Shown here in pieces: positions 14,913-23,364 of a stretch of DNA of 64,000 bases. Origin of the DNA: Patescibacteria group bacterium. Its GTDB lineage: Bacteria > Patescibacteria > Paceibacteria > UBA9973 > UBA2103. The stretch lies in assembly GCA_004322365.1 (NCBI GenBank), contig SCTS01000005.1, forward strand, positions 1 to 64,000, given 5' to 3'. A program made the position numbers and the translations under genes. Under the pieces are notes generated by a model. That model did no database searches. It worked only from the letters and a program-made list of their open reading frames with translations, and was not told the DNA's origin. How positions within the stretch are numbered: position 1 is the stretch's first letter; every line of letters begins with the position of its first letter.

Positions 14913-15823
14913 TAAACCGTTACGAATACGAGGGCATAACTTGGATAGACATAGAAAATCCAACCGCTGATGAAATTGCCGAGGTTGGGCAAGAATTCAA
15001 CCTTGGTCTATTGCTCCGACAAGAATTGTTAGCGCCAACAATAAAGCCCCGTGTAGATTTATATCCTGAGATTGTCTACACACTTCTTCATTTCCCAGCA
15101 CGAAGACACACTCACAATGCACAAGAAAGTCAGGAGGTCGATTTCGTTATCGGCAAACACTTCATCATTACGGTGCATTATGACACCATTGATGCTCTTG
15201 TTGATTTTGCTCGATCATTTGAAGCAGCGATGCTTCTTAAGCGCACGACAGGAAAATTCCACAGTGGGCATGTACTTTTGGAACTTACGCAACGACTCTA
15301 CCAAGAAGTTGAATACGAATTAGATTCACTTGAAGATTCTGTAACTGCAATTGAAACAGCAATATTCTCAGGACACGAGAAAGATATGGTCTTAGCAATA
15401 TCGCGCGTCACCCGTGAACTCATCGATCAAAAACGCACACTCTCTATGCATGCTGAGGTGCTTGCCTCCTTAGAACAAGCGACCACTACTTTATTCGGTG
15501 AACACTTCACCGAATATCTCCGTGGAGTATCTGCATTCCACTACCGTGCACATCAACGAGCACTTGCCATGATGGATATCGTCACCGAACTTCGAAAAAC
15601 AAATGACTCCCTCTTGACCACACGCCAAAACGAAATCACAAAAAACCTTACTATCATGGCATTCATCACCTTTCCGCTTTCCGTGGTAGCGGCAGTGTTC
15701 GGGATGAATACTGAACACACACCGATCGTCGGATCCCAGAATGGTTTCTGGATTATCACGGGAGCCATGGTCGTCCTTACCGCAGTCTTTTTCATCTACT
15801 TTAAGATTAAGAAGTGGTTCTAG
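14909..15823 (+). CDS. CorA-like Mg2+/divalent cation transporter
   Basis: A 304-residue protein with a large cytoplasmic N-terminal domain, a long helix and two C-terminal transmembrane helices. The defining Gly-Met-Asn is present in VFGMNTEHTP at the end of the first helix (about residues 266-273). It would form a pentameric channel for Mg2+ or Co2+. The ATG at 14909 lies 6 bases after TATACT, so the mRNA is probably leaderless; the upstream TTG at 14906 is less likely. The dyad over the promoter suggests repression. Confidence 0.92.
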   Translation: MINRYEYEGITWIDIENPTADEIAEVGQEFNLGLLLRQELLAPTIKPRVDLYPEIVYTLLHFPARRHTHNAQESQEVDFVIGKHFIITVHYDTIDALVDFARSFEAAMLLKRTTGKFHSGHVLLELTQRLYQEVEYELDSLEDSVTAIETAIFSGHEKDMVLAISRVTRELIDQKRTLSMHAEVLASLEQATTTLFGEHFTEYLRGVSAFHYRAHQRALAMMDIVTELRKTNDSLLTTRQNEITKNLTIMAFITFPLSVVAAVFGMNTEHTPIVGSQNGFWIITGAMVVLTAVFFIYFKIKKWF

Positions 15824-15834
15824 ACCCGGAACGG

Positions 15835-15940
15835 GTCAGGTACTAGGTGCTAGGCGATGCTTCATCGGATCCGAAGGGATCATTTAGCTTTTTGGAGCTG
15901 AGTTTTATGCTAGAACCTAGCCCCCAGCACCTAGTACCTA
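15835..15940. repeat. Interspersed hairpin block with BamHI-core unit
   Basis: Left arm AGGTACTAGGTGCTAGGCG and right arm GCTAGAACCTAGCCCCCAGC followed by ACCTAGTACCT. The 33-bp core unit (15849-15881) with GGATCCGAAGGGATC lies inside. It separates corA-like and dnaB. Confidence 0.8.
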
Positions 15941-16021
15941 TTCCTCCTTCTGTGTAAAACTCAGTGTACAAACCTCCGCATAACGGCTCTTTTTATAGAT
16001 TTCTTTAAAAACGACGAGTGC

Positions 16022-16027
16022 TACAAT
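16022..16027 (+). promoter_or_regulatory. -10 box of dnaB
   Basis: TACAAT, 8 bases before the dnaB ATG at 16036. This spacing suggests a leaderless dnaB transcript. Confidence 0.45.
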
Positions 16028-16035
16028 GCACTGCT

Positions 16036-17415
16036 ATGGCAAACCAAGGTGCACGAATCCCTCCACAATCCACTGAAGCAGAGCGAGCACTTTTAGGCTC
16101 AGTGATGATCAAGCCTGACTCAATTCATGAAGTCACCGACTTCGTTTCTTCTGATTCTTTTTACGTAGAAAAACATCGTCTTATTTACCGAGCGTTCACT
16201 GATCTTACGACCGGCGGTAATCCTATTGACCTATTGTCTACCGCCAATCGTCTTAAAGAAACAAATGACTTAGAGCGTGCCGGTGGTAACGCATACTTGG
16301 CTGAACTCGTGAGCGCAGTACCAAGCTCAGCAAACCTCAAACACTATGCTGAAATTGTTCAGAAAAAATCAATGATGCGTTCTCTCATTTCTGCATCGTC
16401 AGACATTGGCGAGATGGGCTATGACGAATCGCAAGATATTGATGAATTATTGAATAGTGCTGAAAAAAGAATTTACGAAGTAACAAGCTCTCCTTCTGTT
16501 AGAAAGTTCGTCGCCATTGGAGATGCACTTGGAGAAGCGTGGGAGCGTTTTGATAACCTCCACAAAGGCGAATACCAAATGCGTGGCATTCCCACCGGCT
16601 TTGATGCCCTCGACAACATGCTTGCTGGCTTTCAACGCTCTGACCTCATAATCCTTGCCGCTCGTCCTTCCGCAGGTAAAACAGCTTTTGCCTTGGACAT
16701 TGCACGACAAACCGCCATTAAGCACGGCACACCGGTGGGAATTTTTTCACTTGAAATGAGCGCCCAACAATTGGTTGACCGTATGCTCGCAGCTGAGGCT
16801 CGAGTAGATGCATGGAAACTCCGTACTGGAAAAATTTCTACTGATGAAGAGTTTGAAAGAATTCGTGATGCCATGGGTCGTCTGTCTAAAGCTCCTATCC
16901 ATATCGATGATCAACCTGCAACAAATGCACTCGGTATGCGTTCAGCCGCTCGTCGATTAAAACGAGAGCACGGTATTGGCCTCCTTGTGGTTGACTACCT
17001 CCAGCTTATGAGCCCAACATCGTCTCGCTCATCAGACTCAATGGTTCAGCAAGTCACCGAAATCTCTCGTTCTCTAAAAACCCTCGCTCGTGAACTCGAT
17101 GTTCCTGTACTTGCACTCTCCCAGCTTTCGCGTGCCATTGAACAAAGGCGAGGTCGTCCTCGCCTCTCAGACCTTCGTGACTCAGGCTCAATCGAGCAGG
17201 ACGCAGACGTCGTTATGTTCATTCACAATGAAGATAGGTACAACGACAACAAAGAAGAGCGCAGTAATGTTACTGAAATCTTGATTGAAAAACACCGCAA
17301 TGGTCGCACAGGGAAAATAGATCTCTTCTTCGATGTAGAACGAGCAACCTTCCTTCCTATTGAAAAATCAGGCTTCAGTGGAGGAGTGCCGGGAAATGCT
17401 CAGGATGATTTTTGA
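16036..17415 (+). CDS. dnaB: Replicative DNA helicase DnaB
   Basis: A 459-residue hexameric helicase that unwinds DNA at the fork. The N-terminal domain starts with IPPQSTEAERALLGSVM, the RecA-like domain has Walker A ARPSAGKTAFAL (about residues 216-227), Walker B LLVVDYLQLM and the DnaB box LSQLSRAIEQRRGRPRLSDL, ending with the Gly/acidic tail PGNAQDDF. There is no intein. The ATG at 16036 is chosen because it starts the conserved domain and follows a -10 box; an upstream in-frame start at 16018 lies in the promoter. Confidence 0.97.
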   Translation: MANQGARIPPQSTEAERALLGSVMIKPDSIHEVTDFVSSDSFYVEKHRLIYRAFTDLTTGGNPIDLLSTANRLKETNDLERAGGNAYLAELVSAVPSSANLKHYAEIVQKKSMMRSLISASSDIGEMGYDESQDIDELLNSAEKRIYEVTSSPSVRKFVAIGDALGEAWERFDNLHKGEYQMRGIPTGFDALDNMLAGFQRSDLIILAARPSAGKTAFALDIARQTAIKHGTPVGIFSLEMSAQQLVDRMLAAEARVDAWKLRTGKISTDEEFERIRDAMGRLSKAPIHIDDQPATNALGMRSAARRLKREHGIGLLVVDYLQLMSPTSSRSSDSMVQQVTEISRSLKTLARELDVPVLALSQLSRAIEQRRGRPRLSDLRDSGSIEQDADVVMFIHNEDRYNDNKEERSNVTEILIEKHRNGRTGKIDLFFDVERATFLPIEKSGFSGGVPGNAQDDF

Positions 17416-17419
17416 TTAA

Positions 17420-17622
17420 AAAGCTGTCAGGCGATTCTTAATCGGATCCGAAGGGATCACCTAGCTGTTAGCTTTCAGTGTTCAGCGTTTTCACTTCTTA
17501 AATCAAATAAATACAGATATTAAAAATATCTGTATAGTATAATTTAACGACCGTTAAATTATACTATACAGTTACAAACAAGAAAAAGCTGGCACCTGTA
17601 AGATGTAAGCTGTAAGCTAGTT
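17420..17622. repeat. Composite intergenic block: hairpin repeat around a palindrome
   Basis: Between dnaB and recR. Left part (17420-17490): AAGCTGTCAGGCGATTC, the GGATCCGAAGGGATC core, then CTAGCTGTTAGCTTTCAG. Middle: a small dyad TACAGATATT-AAA-AATATCTGTA (17512-17534) that overlaps palindrome copy 2. Right part (17584-17622): AAAGCTGGCACCTGTAAG followed by ATGTAAGCTGTAAGCTAG, which complements the left part. Confidence 0.8.
17530..17571. repeat. 42-bp palindrome, copy 2
   Basis: Arms CTGTATAGTATAATTTAACG and CGTTAAATTATACTATACAG, perfectly complementary over 20 bp around AC. Confidence 0.95.
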
Positions 17623-17625
17623 GTT

Positions 17626-18225
17626 ATGTCTCGTCCTACACAAGACCTCATTGAACATATTGCTGAATTCCCTGGCATTGGCCCAAGGCAAGCTCGTCGT
17701 GTGGTGCAATTTCTTCTCTCTGCTGGGGCACCATTTCGTGAAAAGTTAGCACAGCTCATCATCGACTCAGGTACATCCACTTCACCTTGCACAATATGTT
17801 TTCGTTTTGATGACGCTAAGGACTCAGGTGTATGCTCAATTTGTTCTGACGGCTCACGCGACCACACAACATTGATGGTGGTTGAAAAAGATATCGACAT
17901 AGAGGGCATAGAAGGCTCAGGGGCGTATAGAGGAATCTATTTCATTCTAGGAGGACTCAAAACTATGACTGAGAGAAAGAACTCTCGAATGGTACGAACA
18001 AAAGAACTACTAGAGCGTGTAGCAAAAAACGATACGAAAGAAATTATTTTTGCACTTTCAACCACACCTGAGGGTGACTACACTGCTCGCGAACTTTCAA
18101 AAGAAATACAAAAAGCACATCCAGGTAAAAAAGTAACCCTTCTTGGGCGAGGGCTTTCAGTAGGAGCAGAAATAGAATACGCGGACTCGGAAACACTCCG
18201 AAGTGCTTTTAGAAATCGGTCTTAA
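17626..18225 (+). CDS. recR: Recombination protein RecR
   Basis: A 199-residue protein of the RecFOR pathway, which loads RecA on gapped DNA. It has the helix-hairpin-helix (EFPGIGPRQARRVVQFLL), the four-Cys zinc finger (Cys55, Cys58, Cys70, Cys73), and a Toprim domain (TLMVVEKDIDIEGIEGSG, later ALSTTPEGDYTA). Standard length for the family. Its stop overlaps the stop of the convergent small gene at 18222. Confidence 0.97.
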   Translation: MSRPTQDLIEHIAEFPGIGPRQARRVVQFLLSAGAPFREKLAQLIIDSGTSTSPCTICFRFDDAKDSGVCSICSDGSRDHTTLMVVEKDIDIEGIEGSGAYRGIYFILGGLKTMTERKNSRMVRTKELLERVAKNDTKEIIFALSTTPEGDYTARELSKEIQKAHPGKKVTLLGRGLSVGAEIEYADSETLRSAFRNRS

Positions 18226-18395
18226 ATACGGGTGCGATTTTGCTTTCGACGCGCATGACGTCCAACTAACTTGTCCGCTCGCTCTTCAGGCATACCGCCA
18301 GGCAAAAGACCATCAAATCCTGACAACCAAGCCTTCAAAAAAGAACCAAAAAGACTAGTGGCTGGAATACGACTTCGTTCAGGAAGTAATGGCAT
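18222..18395 (-). CDS. Small basic hypothetical protein
   Basis: A 57-residue protein with a helical middle (SLFGSFLKAWLSGFDGLLPG) and a basic C-terminus (GRHARRKQNRTRI). It begins 7 bases after the gene at 18403 and its TAA overlaps the recR stop. The segment GMPEERADKL echoes the GLPPGRAERAA segment of the preceding peptide. No family is recognised; the pair lies downstream of rplU in the same direction. Confidence 0.5.
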   Translation of the reverse strand: MPLLPERSRIPATSLFGSFLKAWLSGFDGLLPGGMPEERADKLVGRHARRKQNRTRI

Positions 18396-18402
18396 AAACA
18401 AA

Positions 18403-18561
18403 TTATTTTTTAAAAAGACCAGCAAAAAATCGTCTTACTTTTTCTCCATTAGAGGCTTTGTAGATATTTTCATATCTTTGGGCAGCACGTTCTGCTCTAC
18501 CAGGAGGTAATCCACGCTGGAGATACTCGGACTCTATACCGTGTAAAAAGAAATTAGACAT
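18403..18561 (-). CDS. Small hypothetical protein downstream of rplU
   Basis: A 52-residue protein, MSNFFLHGIESEYLQRGLPP at the start, then a helix (RAERAAQRYENIYKA) and a basic end (KVRRFFAGLFKK). It lies 22 bases after rplU and 7 bases before the next small gene, so the three may be one operon. The ATG at 18561 avoids overlap with rplU. Function unknown. Confidence 0.55.
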   Translation of the reverse strand: MSNFFLHGIESEYLQRGLPPGRAERAAQRYENIYKASNGEKVRRFFAGLFKK

Positions 18562-18583
18562 AGCAAACGAACGAAAGGAAAAC

Positions 18584-18895
18584 TTAAACAGTCTCAATCT
18601 TGACCTTCATGTTGGGCTGTTTGTGCCCTCGTTTCTTGTAGTATCGGCTTTTTGCTTTGTACTTTACGACGACAACTTTAGGAGCGCGCCCTACCACGAG
18701 GACGGTACCAGTAACTTTTGCGCCTGAAACGGTTGGATCACCCACTGATGCTTTTGTTCCGTCGTCAGTAAAAAGGACAGCATCAAAGGTGATTTTGTCG
18801 TCCTTCTTGACATCGGCTATTTTTTCAATCGTAATCAAAGAACCCTCTTTTACAAGGTACTGCTTCCCTCCTGTCTTTATAACCGCAATATTCAT
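18584..18895 (-). CDS. rplU: 50S ribosomal protein L21
   Basis: A 103-residue protein, standard for L21: MNIAVIKTGGKQYLVKEGSL, a central beta-barrel (GAKVTGTVLVVGRAPKVVV) and the signature YKAKSRYYKKRGHKQPNMKVK. It binds 23S rRNA in the large subunit. The ATG at 18895 fits the conserved start exactly; the longer reading to 18976 adds 27 unrelated residues. Confidence 0.96.
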   Translation of the reverse strand: MNIAVIKTGGKQYLVKEGSLITIEKIADVKKDDKITFDAVLFTDDGTKASVGDPTVSGAKVTGTVLVVGRAPKVVVVKYKAKSRYYKKRGHKQPNMKVKIETV

Positions 18896-18938
18896 ATCAG
18901 AGCATCGTACCAAAAAAGCCTTAAAAAGCAACCCTCTA

Positions 18939-19190
18939 CTAGCCGGTAAAGCCCTCTCTACCAAGGGAACCCTCAATCAATTCAGGACGCAAGACTGTCT
19001 TTGTGGGATGGAATAGTCGTCGCACAAATCTCTCTGCAGTAGTAGATGCTAAACCTACTTTTCCTCTGCGAAATAGTGCCGCCCAAAAGACCGTCCTCTT
19101 AACGGCATGGCCATCCAGAATCGGTTTTAGAGAATCCTCATCAGTAAAAAATCTGTCGTGCTGGAGCCAAGAGTCTAGATTTTTTGACAT
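18939..19190 (-). CDS. Hypothetical protein upstream of rplU
   Basis: An 83-residue reading frame starting MSKNLDSWLQHDRFFTDEDS and rich in Arg and Phe, with no known motif. It ends 43 bases before rplU and points the same way. Codon texture is acceptable but there is no independent support, and an opposing frame of similar length exists, so this could be a false gene. Confidence 0.4.
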   Translation of the reverse strand: MSKNLDSWLQHDRFFTDEDSLKPILDGHAVKRTVFWAALFRRGKVGLASTTAERFVRRLFHPTKTVLRPELIEGSLGREGFTG

Positions 19191-19272
19191 AATTTAAAGA
19201 CTACTCTACCGCAAGTGGGACTTCCTGTCATCATTCGCTCGGTAGTATCCAAGCCACGATCTTCATGTTCGT

Positions 19273-19318
19273 ACCTGTATAGTATAATCTAACGGTCGTT
19301 AGATTATACTATACAGGT
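19273..19318. repeat. 46-bp palindrome, copy 3
   Basis: A perfect 22-bp inverted repeat around GT: ACCTGTATAGTATAATCTAA then CG on the left, mirrored on the right. It lies in the 250-base gap between the 19190 gene and glmS, which otherwise holds only degenerate ACCTAGCACCTAAC repeats (19418-19438). Confidence 0.95.
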
Positions 19319-19443
19319 CTTTTGACTCTTAATTCGGCCATTTGATTTAAGGGGTGGAACAGCTGACACCTATTCTACGCAAGCAAAGCTTCCTCTCATC
19401 GTTCGTTCGGGAATATTCAAACCTAGCACCTAACATCTCCTAT

Positions 19444-21264
19444 TTATTCTACGGTGACTGATTTCGCAAGATTGCGAGGACGGTCTACATTAAGGCCCTT
19501 GTCTGCCGCAAAGTGATACGCAAAGAGTTGAAGCGCAATGATAGAAAGCACTACTGAGAGTTCTTCCGATGCTTTTGGAATGTAGATAACATGATCAGAG
19601 ACCTCTTTGATTTTCTCATCACCAGCAGTTGCAATAGCAATCACAGGCCCTTTACGTGTGCGTATCTCAATCATATTAGAAACAGTTTTCTCGTACACTG
19701 AATCTTGAGGAACCACAGCGACTGTTGGGAAATTTTCATCAATCATTGCCAAAGGGCCGTGTTTCATCTCCCCTGCCCCATAGCCTTCTGCATGAACATA
19801 TGAAACTTCTTTTAGCTTCAGCGCTCCTTCTAAGGCTGCTGGATAGCTAAACTTACGCCCAATAAACAGGAAGTCTCGTGAGTCTTTATATACACTGGCA
19901 ACCTTACGAATTTCCTCAGATTGCTCTAATACTTTTTTTGCTAACTCTGGCAAACTCTTAAGTGCATTAGCTAGTGCAACACCATCATCTTTAGAAAGTG
20001 AGCGAGTACGGCCAAGGAAGAGTGCAACAAGTGAAAGAATAACCACTTGAGAAACAAGAGCCTTGGTGGAAGCAACACCAATTTCGGGACCTGCATGGTT
20101 ATACACTCCAGCGTCTGTCTCACGGGCAATAGTAGAGCCAACAGTATTCACAATGCCAAGAGTAAGTGCGCCATGTCGCTTCGCTTCACGAATAGCTTCA
20201 AGTGTATCGAGAGTCTCGCCTGACTGGGAGATTGCCAAGACTGCGGTGTTTGGTCTGATAACTGGCTTTCTATAACGAAATTCCGAAGCAAGTTCCACTT
20301 CAACAGGAACACCAGCAAGGGATTCAATTAGATACTCACCAATGAGTCCTGCGTAGTATGCGGTTCCACAACCAACAATAATAAGTCTGTCGATATTTTG
20401 AAGCTCCTTTTCAACTGCTTCTAGTCCGCCAAGTTTTGCCTTCCCTTCTTCCATAATAAGTCTGCCTCGAAGTGCATTCTCTATAACCTCAGGTGATTCC
20501 ATCATCTCTTTCAGCATGAAATGTGGGTATCCTCCGCGTGATGCCTCTCCAACATCCCAAGTAATGGTTTCAGACGGGCGATCAACCTCGGTTTCCAAAA
20601 GCGTACGCACACGGTGTATTGTAGGCGTGATAATCGCAACATCTCCATCGGAGAGAAACATCATTTGCTTCGTGTGTTTCAAAATTGGCGTTGCATCAGA
20701 AGCAATAAAATTTTCTCCGTCTCCAAGACCTACAACAACAGGAGAACCCATTCGTGCAGTAATAATGGTGTCGGGATCTTTTGCATAGGAAATCAGAAGA
20801 CCATAAGTACCTCGGAGTTTCTTCAAGGTATCAATAACTGCATCTTCAAAATTAAGTTTGTCTTTCAGAGCTCCTTCAATAAGGTGCGCAATGACTTCAG
20901 TGTCTGTTTCTGATTTGAACGTATGACCTCCAGCTACAAGCTCTTCTTTAAGTTCACGGAAGTTTTCAATAATGCCGTTATGTATAACAAACACATCTCC
21001 ATCACAGTCGCCATGCGGGTGTGCATTCACTTCATTTGGGGCTCCATGCGTTGCCCAGCGTAGATGCGCTATCCCGGAAGTTGCAGGATAGTCTTTTGTC
21101 ATTCTTTTCGTAAGCTCTGCAACTGCGCCGGGGGTTTTCACCACATCAAAGCCGGGCATGTATATTCCTGCAGAATCGTACCCGCGGTACTCAAGCATTG
21201 AAAGTCCTTCGAGAAGGATTGGAGACGCTTTTTTAGAGCCAGTGTAGGCAAAGATTCCGCACAT
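19444..21264 (-). CDS. glmS: Glutamine--fructose-6-phosphate aminotransferase
   Basis: A 606-residue enzyme making glucosamine-6-phosphate for peptidoglycan. The N-terminal glutaminase domain starts with Met-Cys2-Gly-Ile-Phe (Cys2 is the nucleophile) and has YRGYDSAGI and HLRWATHG; two SIS sugar-isomerase domains follow (GCGTAYYAGLIGEYL, SQSGETLDTLEA, and the C-terminal LAKSVTVE). Full length. The nearby leader shows no glmS ribozyme that I can recognise. It is the only wall-precursor entry enzyme in this window besides murA, murF and alr. Confidence 0.97.
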   Translation of the reverse strand: MCGIFAYTGSKKASPILLEGLSMLEYRGYDSAGIYMPGFDVVKTPGAVAELTKRMTKDYPATSGIAHLRWATHGAPNEVNAHPHGDCDGDVFVIHNGIIENFRELKEELVAGGHTFKSETDTEVIAHLIEGALKDKLNFEDAVIDTLKKLRGTYGLLISYAKDPDTIITARMGSPVVVGLGDGENFIASDATPILKHTKQMMFLSDGDVAIITPTIHRVRTLLETEVDRPSETITWDVGEASRGGYPHFMLKEMMESPEVIENALRGRLIMEEGKAKLGGLEAVEKELQNIDRLIIVGCGTAYYAGLIGEYLIESLAGVPVEVELASEFRYRKPVIRPNTAVLAISQSGETLDTLEAIREAKRHGALTLGIVNTVGSTIARETDAGVYNHAGPEIGVASTKALVSQVVILSLVALFLGRTRSLSKDDGVALANALKSLPELAKKVLEQSEEIRKVASVYKDSRDFLFIGRKFSYPAALEGALKLKEVSYVHAEGYGAGEMKHGPLAMIDENFPTVAVVPQDSVYEKTVSNMIEIRTRKGPVIAIATAGDEKIKEVSDHVIYIPKASEELSVVLSIIALQLFAYHFAADKGLNVDRPRNLAKSVTVE

Positions 21265-21336
21265 TTGAGTAAAATTTATTGGTTAGTGAAAGGCTCAGCT
21301 AATACTACCTGAAAGATAGGCATTCGGTAACAGCAA

Positions 21337-22389
21337 TTAATCTTCATCTCGGGCAGGTGCGTCAATTATAGGCATGGCAATCCCTGGGGCATCACCAGTA
21401 ATGCGCATCACATCCTTATCTATCTTCTTAAACTCCTTCCCTGAGTTATTGAAATGATTAACCACGGTACCAAGTGCATTTCCAAGTTTCGCATGATACT
21501 CCTCAAAGGTTTTTAAGTGCTTACCAAGCTCCCCGACTCGCTGAACAATATCCTTTGCTTGCTCCTCTATTTGCATAGCACGGAGCCCCTGCAAAACGGT
21601 CTGTAAGTACGCAAGAAATGAGGTTGGTGAGACGATGATTACCTTATACCTTCCTGCTGCACGCTGAATGAGGTTTTCTGTGTCCTCCGTTACGGCGCCA
21701 ATTTTGTTGATGAGCAAATCGTAATAAATAGCTTCATGAGGAATAAACATGAACGCAAAATCCATGGTTCCTTCAGCGGGGCGAATGTATTTTGCCGTTT
21801 CTTGAATACGAAGCTTTAAGTCATTCACAAACAGTTTTTCCAATCGTAATTTCTCTGATGGGTCAGTAGCCTCCGTAAGACGATTATAGTTTTCAAGTGA
21901 GAATTTTGAATCAATTGGAATAACTTTGTCTTTCACAAACACCGCCGCATCCACTATCTCACCATTAGCAAAAGCATACTGCATTTGGTACTGCCCTGGT
22001 GGAAGAACATTTTTGAGCAATGTTTCCAAATAATACTCACCTAAAATTCCCCGTTGTTTTGGATTTTTAAGGATGTCCTGCAAGTTTTGAAGTTGATCGG
22101 CAAACGAAACCACTTGCCTGTTAGTTTCATCGAGCTTCGTAAGACGCTCTGTAACATCGCGAATGATGCGATTGGCTTCAGTAGACTGAGCTTGGGTTGA
22201 GCGCATCAGATTCTCGGATGTCTTGTCGAGTCGCTCGTCCAGTGTTCGAGAAAGTTCGGCAATACGCTGATTTATCATAGTAACTCCCTCCCCTTGTCCG
22301 GTGTCCTTTTTTCTTGAAAGGGAAAACACTACCGCCCCAGCATTGAGAATCAAGAGTGCTACCACCAAAACAATAAGCAAAGTTTCCAT
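21337..22389 (-). CDS. rmuC: RmuC family DNA recombination protein
   Basis: A 350-residue protein with an N-terminal membrane anchor (METLLIVLVVALLILNAGAV), a coiled coil (about residues 35-100) and the RmuC nuclease-like domain, with KQRGILGEYYLETLLKNVLPPGQYQMQY, IPIDSKFSLENY and VIIVSPTSFLAYLQTVLQGL. E. coli RmuC limits inversions and may be a nuclease. The ATG at 22389 places the anchor at the N-terminus; the longer start at 22425 adds 12 residues and overlaps the divergent gene. Confidence 0.92.
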   Translation of the reverse strand: METLLIVLVVALLILNAGAVVFSLSRKKDTGQGEGVTMINQRIAELSRTLDERLDKTSENLMRSTQAQSTEANRIIRDVTERLTKLDETNRQVVSFADQLQNLQDILKNPKQRGILGEYYLETLLKNVLPPGQYQMQYAFANGEIVDAAVFVKDKVIPIDSKFSLENYNRLTEATDPSEKLRLEKLFVNDLKLRIQETAKYIRPAEGTMDFAFMFIPHEAIYYDLLINKIGAVTEDTENLIQRAAGRYKVIIVSPTSFLAYLQTVLQGLRAMQIEEQAKDIVQRVGELGKHLKTFEEYHAKLGNALGTVVNHFNNSGKEFKKIDKDVMRITGDAPGIAMPIIDAPARDED

Positions 22390-22413
22390 CCCGTTGATTA
22401 TAACAGAGTGCCA

Positions 22414-22605
22414 ATGTATGCTCATTTCATGAACGCTGAACGCCTCATCCCTGATACCCTTTGGGAGTCATTTGAAAAAGCATTGGCGTCATTACGACAG
22501 GCTGAAAATGAAGGAGCCGTGGGAAGCCTAGACTATGTAAGCGAGTTAGATAGATTAAGCCGACTCGGAGATCTTGCAAAATTTTTCGAAATTGATTTTA
22601 GATAA
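22414..22605 (+). CDS. Small acidic hypothetical protein
   Basis: A 63-residue helical protein, ending SELDRLSRLGDLAKFFEIDFR. It is divergent from rmuC. A -10-like TATAAC lies at 22399-22404. The ATG at 22414 is used; the ATG at 22429 (MNAERLIPDTLW) is an equal alternative. It precedes the YqeY gene by 27 bases. Function unknown. Confidence 0.55.
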   Translation: MYAHFMNAERLIPDTLWESFEKALASLRQAENEGAVGSLDYVSELDRLSRLGDLAKFFEIDFR

Positions 22606-22620
22606 AGAGATATTCTGAGG

Positions 22621-22626
22621 TAAAAT
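22621..22626 (+). promoter_or_regulatory. -10 box of the YqeY-like gene
   Basis: TAAAAT, 6 bases before the ATG at 22633; suggests a leaderless transcript. Confidence 0.45.
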
Positions 22627-22632
22627 ACACAC

Positions 22633-23085
22633 ATGCTACAAACACAAATTAAATCTGACATGGTGACCGCGATGAAGGCACGAGAAGCCCTTAAGGTTGA
22701 AGTGCTTCGCGGACTTATGTCTTCATGCACTAACGAGCTCGTCTCTTTGAAACGCCTCCCGACAGAAGAGCTTTCTGATCAAGAAGTGCTCACTGTTATT
22801 CGCCGAGAAGTAAAGAAGCGTAAAGATGCATATGAGCAATTCACTAAAGGCAATCGACCTGAGTTGGCACAAAAAGAAGAAGCTGAGCGTATCATGCTCG
22901 AGGCCTACCTACCGGCAATGATGAGCCAAGACGACATTCGAAAGATTGCAGAAGCTAAAAAAGCAGAGATGGGTGTCACGGACAAAAAAGAAGCGGGTAA
23001 ATTTATGGGAGCTTTAATGAAAGACCTACAAGGCAAGGCTGACGGCACGGATGTGAAAGTCGTCATTGATTCACTGTTCAATTGA
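22633..23085 (+). CDS. GatB/YqeY domain protein
   Basis: A 150-residue helical protein of the YqeY family, related to the tRNA-binding tail of GatB. Recognisable segments are MLQTQIKSDMVTAMKARE..KVEVLRGLMS, VIRREVKKRKDAYEQFTKGNRPELAQKEEAE and a C-terminal GKFMGALMKDLQGKADG. The role may be tRNA-related, but it is uncharacterised in bacteria. Full length for the family. Confidence 0.92.
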   Translation: MLQTQIKSDMVTAMKAREALKVEVLRGLMSSCTNELVSLKRLPTEELSDQEVLTVIRREVKKRKDAYEQFTKGNRPELAQKEEAERIMLEAYLPAMMSQDDIRKIAEAKKAEMGVTDKKEAGKFMGALMKDLQGKADGTDVKVVIDSLFN

Positions 23086-23098
23086 TCCGCTAAATTGT

Positions 23099-23311
23099 AT
23101 GTCACACGAAATTGGCGTACACAAAAAACATCGTATAACTTCAGCCGATAGATTTCGGGGACAAACTTTTCAAAGAGTTGCTTCGGGCACTAGAGATATC
23201 ATTACCGCAACCAAAAAATGGGCAGAGATTCAGCATGAAATGTTGTCACTCAAAGCTAAGAGAATTAAACACAGAAGAAACCGACGAAAAGACCCGGACA
23301 TGTGGGCATAA
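23099..23311 (+). CDS. Small basic hypothetical protein
   Basis: A 70-residue protein beginning MSHEIGVHKKHRITSADRFR and ending in a strongly basic helix (SLKAKRIKHRRNRRKDPDMW). It is 13 bases after the YqeY gene and before a strong terminator, so the two form an operon. Nucleic-acid binding is suggested by charge only. Confidence 0.6.
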   Translation: MSHEIGVHKKHRITSADRFRGQTFQRVASGTRDIITATKKWAEIQHEMLSLKAKRIKHRRNRRKDPDMWA

Positions 23312-23312
23312 T

Positions 23313-23349
23313 ATAATAATGAACGACCTACGAGGTCGTTCATTATTAT
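23313..23349. terminator. Bidirectional intrinsic terminator
   Basis: A perfect 17-bp stem, ATAATAATGAACGACCT mirrored around ACG, ending in an AT-rich tail. It lies between the convergent small basic gene and the AspA/AstE-like gene. Confidence 0.85.
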
Positions 23350-23364
23350 TTAAGAAGGGCTAAG

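Noticed and set aside
19003..19197. Plus-strand frame opposite the 18939-19190 gene
   Set aside because: No promoter, no neighbour in the same direction and a composition rich in Ser and Arg typical of shadow frames; the minus-strand frame is slightly more plausible.
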